Shown here one piece after another: positions 37,129 to 46,135 of a stretch of DNA of 64,000 bases. Below the pieces are notes generated by a model. That model saw only the letters and a list, made by a program, of their open reading frames with translations, was not told where the DNA came from and made no database searches. The stretch comes from Tetradesmus obliquus (taxonomy: Eukaryota; Chlorophyta; Chlorophyceae; Sphaeropleales; Scenedesmaceae): NCBI GenBank assembly GCA_030272155.1, contig CP126204.1:2471501-2535500 (forward strand), given 5' to 3'. Numbering within the stretch: position 1 is the stretch's first letter; every line of letters begins with the position of its first letter. A program made the position numbers and the translations under genes.

Positions 37129-38590
37129 TTGGGAGAGAGCTGCCAAATGGCGCTCAAGGGCAGCAATGTTCCTGCAAGCGCGCTTGCTGTGCAAGCGACG
37201 GCAGCGGCTCATGGACTAAGTGCAGCTGCAGCTGCTGCGGTATTGACTATTTGCAGCAGCTGCAGCAGCGCAGTTGGTAACCAGCAGCGGTGCACAGAGG
37301 CGTCTCATTCCATAATGTACCAACTGACCAAGCCATTAGCAGCTGGGACTACAGGCGTCTTCTCTTGCCAGCATGGCCAGTTGCAGCCACCTCTTCACTG
37401 CCACTTACCTGTCGGTGCCCTGGTGTGCTGTGCTGTGCTGCAGGGAGGGCCACCCAGCAACGCTCAAGACTGGCGTTGAGAGCGTGACCAAGGCGGCACC
37501 CCGCCTGCCATCAGACAAGGACCCCTCTTTCACGTATGGCAAGCCCGCCACATACAGGTACTCCGCCCGCCCCTGCGGCACCACCTTTTCGGTGCTCCGC
37601 CCGTACGTCCTTAAACCTTTTCGTTTGTTATAATCCTAGCGGGATATTTCCTTTCGACACCCACTTCGTTCGACTACTTCCATCTGCTTTACATGCTAAA
37701 TCACTCTGAAAACTCCATGTTAACAGGTGGGCAGGTGTAGCGGCCCTGTGTTGCTGCAGTACAGTCACATGGTGCACTGTGGTAGGGGTGGTAGGCAGTG
37801 ATGTGTGCTGCAAGGGCGTTGAAAACATACAAGCCCAGCTATTGACAATCTCCTTGTGCGGGGTGTGCTGACACGTACCTGTGCTCTGTGTACAGCACCC
37901 AACACACCACCAACACATAGCGTGCTGTGTGGTTTCTGCCTGCAGGAGTGCCGAAGAGGTGCGCAACTTTGGGCTTGCGGAGCCGCCCGTGAAGGGGCTG
38001 GTGCAGGGCGCGTACAGCCACGCCTGGGTGGACATGAACCTGGCGCGGCAGGTGGGCATGCGTGTTTGCACTGAAGTCCAAAACTGGGTTATCCTGACTT
38101 ATTACACGTAGTAGTAATGCCAAACAGCAGGGTGTGTTGAGCAAAAGCAGGGTGCATAAAGCCTTGATTGGGTGGACACGAACCTGGCGCGGCAGGCAGG
38201 TGCGGCTTGGATCGCCTCCAGTCACATGTCTACAAGCAGGCTGTGACAGCTAGCAATGTGCTTGCAGGACTAAACAGCTAGCAGGCTGTTCGTGCCTATG
38301 CCTTGTTCCTCACCTAATGTGTATGTTGCCTGCTGTGCTTGCAGGATGAGTTTGATGTGCGCAGGAAGTACATCAAGCCCGCGCCCACAGCAGCAACAGA
38401 AGGCCACGCGCTTGGAGCGCAGCAGACCATTGCCAAGCACAGCAGCAGCGGCAGCGGCAGCCCGACTGGCAAGTCGACAGCTGCCGGCAGCAGCAGCTGG
38501 AAGATGAAGAAGTTTGAGAGCAAGGCTGAGCCGCGTGTGACGCAGTACATCACTGGCCAGTCAAACAGCAGGGTGGAACGGATTCACTAG
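35993..38590 (+). CDS. CFAP77: Cilia- and flagella-associated protein 77
   Basis: Microtubule-inner protein of ciliary doublet microtubules. Six exons: 35993-36115, 36416-36500, 36789-36912, 37444-37557, 37946-38051, 38345-38590. The 798 nt close in phase to 265 aa. Order of landmarks: MKTNVLISKTELGK; RTTFNHSSPDTTYG; VISKWQEHVPNP; KPGPDFRAMNKAA..SGLV; DPSFTYGKPATYRSAEEVRN; VQGAYSHAWVDMNLARQDEF; RRKYIKP; then a Ser/Gly-rich tail. The 'tN.LI.K.ELGK', 'PDF.AMN..A...GLV' and 'FTYG.P' blocks are those I associate with CFAP77. Intron 1 appears to use a GC donor (AAG|GCAAGC). If that is wrong, exon 1 ends elsewhere but later exons stand. The implied organism makes cilia, or recently did. A diverged 3'-edge copy of exon 5 lies at 38155-38205. 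Confidence 0.83.
36363..36405 (-). repeat. Dispersed repeat fragment, inverted copy of 17240-17279
   Basis: Located in CFAP77 intron 1, ending about 10 bp before the acceptor of exon 2. Near-identical to the reverse complement of 17240-17279. Confidence 0.8.
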
Positions 38591-39368
38591 CTTAGGCAGG
38601 GCGCTGCTGTGTTGCTGTTGCTGGTTCTGTGCACTGCAGGCAAGCAGAATGTGTATTGTACTGCATAACCACAGTCAGGCTTCAGGGTTGCTGGTTGAGG
38701 GCAGTACATTTTGAATTGTGGTTATCTGTAAGCAGGTTAGTTGCTGGGCATTGTGTGCTGCAAGGGCTGGCATTGTGACAACACATACAGTTATCAGCCA
38801 GTGCTCCTCCTCCTGCACCAGAAGGGTCGCCATCTGTGGATGTAGCCTGTGCCATGTCACCATAATTTGCTGTACAGCCACGGGCTGACAAGTGCTTGAT
38901 CTTGGTCAAATTTTCAGAAAACATGGATTTCTATAACGTAACTGTTATATGCTGGCATTGTTCTGGACTGGAGTGTCTCCACATGACGTGAACTGCGAGA
39001 GTGTCAAACAAGGGTTTGGCAAACACGATGGTACGGTGCCGTCCACATCCTACGTAATTCAGCAGCGAAAGGTATTATCTGTATAAGCTTTCTTGTCAAC
39101 AGCTAGCATTGAATGGCAGCGTTGGGGGTGAGTGAAGCTCACTGGGTGCCGAACGTCCGCACGTCGCAGATCTCTGCAGCTGATGTATGCCGAAACTAGA
39201 TTAATGAAACAGCAGCAGTTTAGTTCGAATGAAGCGCAATTGACACAGTTGACGCACTCCCAACAGTGGGCAGAAGTGCACGGTTGCACAGGAGTGCACC
39301 AACGCGTCTGTGGCGCCCTGCAACCTGGCAAACATGCTAACCTCTTGTGTGATCTTTCTCAACCGTAA
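38591..39368. other. Intergenic stretch, no supported gene
   Basis: Between tandemly oriented CFAP77 and S-formylglutathione hydrolase. A TGTAA near 38725 could be the CFAP77 poly(A) signal. No ORF with a recognisable motif. Confidence 0.5.
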
Positions 39369-39656
39369 ATGCACTTAAATGCAGGAGCCATACACCATCT
39401 GTGCACACCATCGGGCGTAGCAGCAACAGGCAGCACAGCAGGAGCAGGAGCGGCACCAGCAGCATCAGCAAGGGCAAGAGCATCAGGCACGCTGTTGCCC
39501 AGCACTATAGCACGAGCTGTTCAGTCAGCGTGTTTTTCTGCAGGCCGCGTCCACTGTGCTGGCAGGCCACTTCTGTTGCAGCAGAAGTTCATCATCAGCA
39601 GCACAGCATTGAACCGCAGTTGCAGTGCATTCTGCAATAGCGTGACGCAAGCAGCC

Positions 39657-42500
39657 ATGGCAGCACCAACACAGATCTCAGCCAACAAGTGCTTTGGCGG
39701 TTACAACCGCCGCTACAAGCATGCCAGCAGCTGCCTGAGCTGTGACATGACCTTCACTGTCTACTTCCCACCAGCAGCAGATGAGACAGCAGCTGCCCCC
39801 TCCAAGGTGGGTCCGAACAGCTCTGCAGATCACAAGTTGGCGTCACCAGCTGCTGTCTGCTGCACAACATGAGCCAGAGATTTTCTACTGAAAGAAGATG
39901 ATACCACCAATGAGGTTGCTTTCAATGCGCAGCAATTGACTTGCCACAATGCACATGCTAAGCAACTTAGCCCTCCTATGCTGCCTGCCACGCGCCCTGC
40001 TGCTGTGCCATCCAGGTGCCTGTGCTGTACTACTTGAGCGGGCTCACCTGCACCGACGAGAACGTCATCCAGAAGTCCGGCGTGCAGCGCGCCTGCGCGC
40101 AGCACGGCATCGCTTTCATTGCGCCTGACACGTCACCACGCGGCCTGAATGTGGAGGGAGAGGCGGACTCATGGGACTTTGGGGTGAGGCACTGCCAATG
40201 TTCGTATGGTTGAGGGTTTAAATCAAATGTTGAGGAAGGGCGCTGTCCCCAATGAGGCCGCCGTTGCGGAGAGCAGGCGAGTTGTGGGACTTTGGGGTGA
40301 GGCGCCAGAGTTGCTTTTGGAGTTGCGTGGCAACATCTGAAGCCTGTGGGTAAGCCCTTGCGGCTGCCAACTGAATGGCCACATAGGAGCTTTCATGTCT
40401 GCTGCTTGTTTGAGTGTGCCACACCTGCCATAAACACCACCAAGCTGCTTGGCCAGAAGTGGGCGTGTGTGTCTATGTTGTGCTTGCCTGTCACCCGCTC
40501 CACCACTTCTGCTGCTGCTGCTGCTGCTGTAGGTTGGTGCTGGCTTCTACGTCAACGCCACAGTGGACAAGTGGAAGAACTGGCGCATGTATGACTACAT
40601 CACAAAGGTGAGTTTGCTGCAGCCATCCACCCTAGACACAACCACAGCTTTAATAATGGGCCACAGCGTGGGCGGGCATGGAGCGCTGACCATCAGCGAC
40701 CATTGTGTGTACATGTTGGCTTGCACCTGCTGCTTGCAGGAAATGCCAGTGCTATTGGCAGCTTCCCTCCCTTCCCTAGACACTGCCTCAGCTTCCATCA
40801 TGGGCCACAGCATGGGCGGCCACGGCTTGCTGACCATCATTAATCCACTGTGTTTGCATCTTGCTGCTTGCAGGAGCTGCCTGCACTTCTGGCATCCTCC
40901 TTCCCCACCCTAGACACTGCAAATGCTTCCATCATGGGCCACAGCATGGGCGGGCACGGAGCACTGACCATCGGTCTGAAGAATCCCGGGGCTTACAAGA
41001 GCCTCAGCGCATTCGCGCCCATCTGCAACCCCTGCAACGTGCCCTGGGGCACCAAGGCCTTTTCTGGCTACTTTGGTGCGTGCACAGAGTTTTTTGTTTT
41101 GGTAGCTGGGGTGCAGATAGAGCAGCGGTCTGGCAGCATGGAGGGCTGGCTGCAGCCATTTGCTTGTTGCGCTGCGCAAAGGATGTGGCCCTGCATGTGC
41201 TTGATGATGCGTCCAAGTGGCAGAATCCGCTGTGGGGTGTGCGGACCTCATCACAATGTCCTGAAGCATAGCTGTCTCTGGATCTGAATGTTAATATGCT
41301 TCGAATGATGCAGGTGAGGACAACAAGGAGCTGTGGAAGGCGCATGATGCCACGGAACTGGTGAAGAGCTACAGCGGGCCTGCGCTGCCCACACTGGTGG
41401 ACACAGGTGGGCGACGCAGCAGTGGCAGCACCATGCGCTTCCCACCTGCATGTGGCAGCAGCAGCAGCGGCAGCAGCAGCACTGGCAGCAGCAATGGCGG
41501 CAGCCGCCGCAGCAGCAGCACTGGCAGCAGTGGACGACAGCATTGACAAAGATGTCCTGCAGCAGGTAAAAGCATTGGACGGCTGACAGACAACTGTGAG
41601 CAGGCTGCAGCAGTGCACTTGAGGCGGGCGGTTGGAGCTGCTGCTCTGTGAAACAGTGAACCCTGGTGAACAGCTGTCAGAAGCTGCGGCAGAACAAGGC
41701 TGAGGTGCCCTTGTTGTTTGACATATAAGTGGAGCACCTGTTCTGATGCAGGCTGCCGAACATAACTGTTTTGTGTAAATAACACTTTCTGCTGCAGGCA
41801 GCGGTGACAGCTTCCTGGAGGTGCAACTGAAGTCAGAGGCCCTCCAAGCGGCTGTGCACGCAAAACATATGAACCAGCAATCGGCTTTTCTACTTGCTGC
41901 AGGCAGCGGTGACAGCTTCCTTGAAGTGCAGCTAAAGCCGGAAGCCTTCCAGGCGGTAGAATGTCGGACAAAGCATCAGAATGACCTGCTGCTGTTTTTC
42001 TGGTTTCTTTCTGCTGTAGGCAGTGGTGACAGCTTCCTTGAGGTGCAGCTGAAGCCTGAGGCCTTCCAGGCAGCAGCTGATGCAGCCGGCTTCCCCGTAA
42101 CAATGCGCATGCAGGAGGGCTACGACCACAGGTGAGCTGCCATTCAAGATGATGCTCACCACTTTGTCTACTTGTGCGGGATTATTCAAGATCCAAGGGT
42201 CGCTCAGTGAGCTGGCAGCAGTTGGCAGCAGCTGATGCAGCCGGCTTCCTCGTCACCATACGCATGCACGAGGGCGCTGCTGCTGCTGCTGTTGCTGTTG
42301 CTGCTGGTGGTGGTGTCAACTTGCTCTGCAGCTACTTCATGGCGAGCTCGATTATGAGCACGTGGCTTCATACTTGTCTGAACATGGTGCTGCTGCTGCT
42401 GCTGCTTTCACGCTGTCCTGCAGTTACTTCTTCATGGCGAGCTTCGTTGATGAGCACGTGGCCTCCTTGAGTTTTGAACATGCTCCTGCTGCTGCTGCTG

Positions 42501-42551
<51 letters not shown>

Positions 42552-42631
42552 CGCTGTCCTGCAGCTACTTCTTTATGGCGAGCTTCATCGACGAGCACGT
42601 GGCCTTCCATGCGAAGCACCTGAAGTCTTGA
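39657..42631 (+). CDS. S-formylglutathione hydrolase
   Basis: Hydrolyses S-formylglutathione to formate and glutathione in formaldehyde detoxification. Seven exons: 39657-39806, 40016-40183, 40533-40607, 40874-41075, 41314-41406, 42020-42131, 42565-42631. The 867 nt close to 288 aa, the usual family length. Signature order: [75 protein letters not shown] (nucleophile Ser155), [20 protein letters not shown] (Asp233), GYDHSYFF (His266), DEHVAFHAK. The ATG at 39657 matches cytosolic homologues. The frame is open back to an ATG at 39369, which would add 96 residues with no Asp or Glu, rich in Ala/Ser/Arg, a possible organelle presequence. A CTGCAG at 39537-39542 could instead be an acceptor in the 5' UTR. 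Introns 2, 3, 5 and 6 contain exon-edge copies. Confidence 0.97.
40252..40304 (+). repeat. Diverged copy of hydrolase exon 2 3' edge plus donor
   Basis: GGCGAGTTGTGGGACTTTGG followed by GGTGAGGC repeats the SWDFG end and donor, downstream of the complete exon 40016-40183. Confidence 0.75.
40613..40850 (+). repeat. Two copies of hydrolase exon 4 5' edge plus acceptor
   Basis: Near 40620-40710 ([14 protein letters not shown]) and 40738-40850 ([20 protein letters not shown]), upstream of the complete exon 40874-41075. Both copies include the active-site motif, so a mis-spliced product could carry a second nucleophile elbow. Confidence 0.92.
41795..41965 (+). repeat. Two copies of hydrolase exon 6 5' edge plus acceptor
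   Basis: 41798-41850 and 41904-41960 repeat [18 protein letters not shown] with acceptors, upstream of the complete exon 42020-42131. Confidence 0.92.
42200..42475 (+). repeat. Copies of hydrolase exon 6 3' part and exon 7 5' edge
   Basis: 42225-42275 repeats [16 protein letters not shown] (exon 6 3' part, downstream of exon 6). 42328-42368 and 42418-42475 repeat the [14 protein letters not shown] start of exon 7 with acceptors, upstream of exon 7. (CTG)n blocks precede each. Confidence 0.88.
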
Positions 42632-43373
42632 AGAAGGCTACAGCACGCATTGCTCAGCAGCATGTCTTCGGCACTTTCACAGCAGAGGCGTGCATACACG
42701 ATGTCAGAAGCGGCTGCCACCGTCGTGGCAGCCGGCGCTGCAGCTGCTGCCACACAGCTCGTCTGACACACTCAGTGACTGTGTTTGGCCGGGCTGTTTC
42801 CAATTGGATGGGTGGGTGAGGGAGCTGCAGCAGCTGCCAAGGATGCTGCGTGGTTGCTTGTTTGCTGTGTGGGCCTTTGTATGCTGCGCTGTGTGCAGTA
42901 GGTGGCGCGTGGTGTTGCGCACTGTGTACATGTGTACCAGAACAGCGGCAGGAACTTCCTTTTGAAAACACAGTGAAATGACAGCACAGAAATTGGATCG
43001 CGTCTTCCAGTACTGTCAGTAATCTCATCAAGCGTATTACTATCGTCACTGAGTGAACGAGTTACTATCGTCACTGAGTGAACGAGTTACTATCGTCACT
43101 GAGTACTTGTCATTCGACACGTAGCACGTATCTGTGACCGCGCAGTAGCACAGGCCTCCAGCAGCCCACCTCGGTGTCGGACTATTGCAGCGACTTCCCT
43201 TCAGGTAACATCAACAGCAGCTCGAAACAGATAATTTCAGTGACAGACACAGCAATGAGGTGCCTCCTGGGTCATACACACATGCACTTCCCCACATAGC
43301 TTCACCTCGCCTCGGCTTTGCTACGACGTTATTTTAATTCGTTCGATCCTTACACCTTCGTTTTACTGGTGTT
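42632..43373. other. Intergenic stretch with a 25-bp tandem repeat
   Basis: 43036-43102 contains three units of ATTACTATCGTCACTGAGTG type, period about 25 bp. No gene recognised. Confidence 0.6.
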
Positions 43374-44190
43374 TTGTGCTCACAGCTTCCCGCACCACAG
43401 GCTTGGCCAGCTTTACAGTCCAAACCCCAGAAGGCAGCTGCCATAGCCACAGCAGCAGCTGCAAGTACTGCCCAACGTGTCACAGCAACATTTTGGCGGC
43501 AGTTTCGTGCACGATACTACAGTCACACATTAATACAGTACGCTCAGCGTGGCTGGGCTGTCATCCAGCGTGTACAGCATCGGATACAACAGCAGCTGTC
43601 TGCCAGCCTAAACAGGTTACAGCATGCACTTTCCGCTGTCAACTCCAGCAGCAGCAGACAAACCACAAGACTATTATAGACTGGACGCACCGGATAAGGC
43701 GATCACAGCGGACCATTTCAACCACTGGGACTACGACCACATCGATCAGACCCGGCGGGTGCGCAACAGCTACTTCGCAGCATTAGAGGACTATGTGCTG
43801 CTGGCAGGCGGTCTGCAGCCCATGATTCACCCAGGTGGATGCATAGAGTTTGAGCCAGCGCCTCCAGAGAATGTGGAGTGGATGCTGAGGGTACATGCAA
43901 CGTACCTGCGCTACTGGCGCGTGCAGCACAGACATTTTGTGTTACACATGAGCTATTGCATCAGCATACTGCACAACAGCGCAGACTGTGACTTCAACCA
44001 CAGCCACTGCCACTCAGTACTTGTGAAGCAGCTGCAGTGCGTGCTGGAAGACCTCAGCTTTAGCAACTGGCTTGTGCAGCCCCCCATGTCTGCCACACAG
44101 ACAGCAGCGCACCTTGCTATCAGCATCACGCAGCAGTTAGTGGCATGGGGGCTGGATGTTGGACCGCCCATTGACATCTACAGTGACTAG
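43374..44190 (+). CDS. Unidentified ORF pair, possibly one gene or element relic
   Basis: 43374-43679 encodes an Ala-rich then basic helical stretch (FWRQFRARYYSHTLIQYAQR) of IQ-like look. 43624-44190 in another frame encodes DYYRLDAPDKAITADHFNHW, IHPGGCIEFEPAPPENVEWM and a His/Cys-rich middle, ending in GLDVGPPIDIYSD. The second has balanced, protein-like composition and a clean stop. I cannot identify either. A short intron or a frameshift near 43630-43680 could join them. They lie just upstream of the Penelope-like element and may or may not belong to it. Confidence 0.4.
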
Positions 44191-44590
44191 AGCAGCCGGA
44201 GCACCTACATCGACTGCCACACAGTCAGTGTGCGGGCTGACACAGCAGGACCCAGAACAACAACATCTACCTGCCATATGCAGTGGCGGCAGCAGCAGCA
44301 ACAGCAGCAGCAACAACAACAGCAACAGCAGCGACAGCAGCGGCGATGTTGTTTTGTGGTGCTTTACATTTTGGTGTGGTGTTATCATGGTATGCGTCTG
44401 TTCGGGGGGAGGGTGGCGGGCAGGTTGGGCGTGTGGTGTGGCCTGCTTTGAGAGGAGCAAACACCGGAAGGTGGGGCGTTCGAAAGTACACGTTGCTGGG
44501 CGATGTTTTTTGTGAATGTTTTGTGTGCACACATACACAGCCTACATGTCGTCACAGCATCGGGTTTGGGAGGAAGGGCTTGGAGACTAG

Positions 44591-44614
44591 CAGTGTTGGT
44601 GAAAACCAACACTG
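44591..44614 (+). other. Perfect 10-bp stem with GAAA loop upstream of the element ORF
   Basis: CAGTGTTGGT and ACCAACACTG flank GAAA, a GNRA tetraloop. It lies about 120 bp before the first ATG of the element and could be a structured 5' UTR element. Role unknown. Confidence 0.7.
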
Positions 44615-44731
44615 AGTGGTTCTGTGCAGTTTTTTGGGTGTTGAGTGGGATTTGCTGGCTGGTGTACCTGGCACACCTGTTGGTGTAGCAGGTACTACCA
44701 AGTTAGTAGTGCGGAAAAGAAATCCTGCAGG

Positions 44732-46126
44732 ATGGTGCAGATACCAGGTGGCCCAGAGCAGCACAGGCTGCCTGGGGTTTATGAGCTTGCCGACGGTACT
44801 TGGCACTGCCATGATGTGAAGGCAGAATTTGCACAACAGTTTTTCCATCGCAGCAAAACAGTACATAGCACTCACATGCAGCAACAGACTATTGCACCAT
44901 ACCTTGCTATGGTCCTGCGCTGTAGAGATTCAGTGCTCGCAGAGTTGGGGTTGCATGCAAGTGGGTTACAGCTGCAGGCGGCATATCACCGGCTGGACCG
45001 GCCAAACAGTACATTGTGGCGCAAAGGAGTGTATCTTTTTGTGCACACCAACCTACAGAAGGTTTATGTGGGTTCTTGGTACAAGTCTGTTGAGTCCCTC
45101 ATGTTCACACGTTTGCGGACGCATCTCACTACTGCCAATGCCTGCTGCAAGCAGCCCAGCAGACCGTGGGGGCAGGGTGGGGACGACTCACAACCACGAC
45201 TGCTGTATCAGCACTGGATTGTGAATGGGTTGACGGATTGGCACATGTTCCCTTTACAGCTGTTCGCATCAGACGAAGACACTGACTTTGTGCTGCAGTG
45301 CGAACAGCAGTGGATTGATCGTTATCAGGCTATGGCACCGATGGGCTTCAACACGGTGTCCGCACAGAAGAAGACTGCGTTCAGGCATACATCGCAGGTC
45401 ATTCCTCTGGCTGTGGCACGAGTGTTCGACTCCCGCAACATGTGCAGGAGGGTTGGCATCTGCTACAAAGCATATGGCAAGAAGCATCTGACTGGTGAAA
45501 ATTACACGGCTTTCTTTGACAGGTATCAGAGAAAAACTCTTGTCCGCATGAGTTGTTTTTTACGCGTGGGCGTGGATTATCAGGGTAGAACATTAGCAGA
45601 TGACAGAGGCCGTAGCTGCTGCACGATGGAGTTTGTGAACATTTTGAAAGGCTGGGTGGACCGTGTGCTTGCTGTTCGCTTTGGCAGGAAGCCGGCAGGT
45701 ACACGAGCCACTAGAACCATTGCGATTGTGGAGTATACATCGTCGGTATATGACAACATAAATTTTGCTGCTGCTTTTAGAGACCCGGATCTACTGGCAC
45801 GCCTTCCTGACAGCATGCGACAACATTTCTTGACAAATGGATGGCCTATTCTGGGTTTCAAGTATTCCCAGCCTTTAGGCCTCCGTTTTGTCAATGCCCC
45901 AGCAGCAGCAAGGACCCTGACACAGGCAGACATTGGTGACATCTGTCAGTCTGTTTGCATATGCCATGCACCGACGATGGAAGGTCAATGGTACAGAGAC
46001 CTTGGTTTGGTACCTGAAGGGACAGGTGATCACATTGTCACCTGTACACCTGTTGTTTTGAAAGACGCATCTGCTGACCTGTACACCCTATATACTATGG
46101 GGTGCAAGCACAGACCATGCGCATGA
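44732..46126 (+). CDS. Penelope-like element: N-terminal part with GIY-YIG nuclease domain
   Basis: The frame opens earlier (44645) but the first ATG is 44732. GIY-YIG features: KGVYLFVHTNLQKVYVGSWY (about 45026-45085), RLRTHL (catalytic-type Arg, about 45112), CEQQWID (catalytic-type Glu, about 45299) and MGFN (about 45342). The C-terminal part, ILGFKYSQPLGLRFVNAP, CQSVCICHAP, GDHIVTCTPVV and MGCKHRP, matches the N-terminal core that precedes the RT in Penelope-like elements. Its last residues should run directly into the next ORF. The TGA at 46124-46126 is the only interruption. Confidence 0.82.
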   Translation: MVQIPGGPEQHRLPGVYELADGTWHCHDVKAEFAQQFFHRSKTVHSTHMQQQTIAPYLAMVLRCRDSVLAELGLHASGLQLQAAYHRLDRPNSTLWRKGVYLFVHTNLQKVYVGSWYKSVESLMFTRLRTHLTTANACCKQPSRPWGQGGDDSQPRLLYQHWIVNGLTDWHMFPLQLFASDEDTDFVLQCEQQWIDRYQAMAPMGFNTVSAQKKTAFRHTSQVIPLAVARVFDSRNMCRRVGICYKAYGKKHLTGENYTAFFDRYQRKTLVRMSCFLRVGVDYQGRTLADDRGRSCCTMEFVNILKGWVDRVLAVRFGRKPAGTRATRTIAIVEYTSSVYDNINFAAAFRDPDLLARLPDSMRQHFLTNGWPILGFKYSQPLGLRFVNAPAAARTLTQADIGDICQSVCICHAPTMEGQWYRDLGLVPEGTGDHIVTCTPVVLKDASADLYTLYTMGCKHRPCA

Positions 46127-46135
46127 GCTGTGGTG

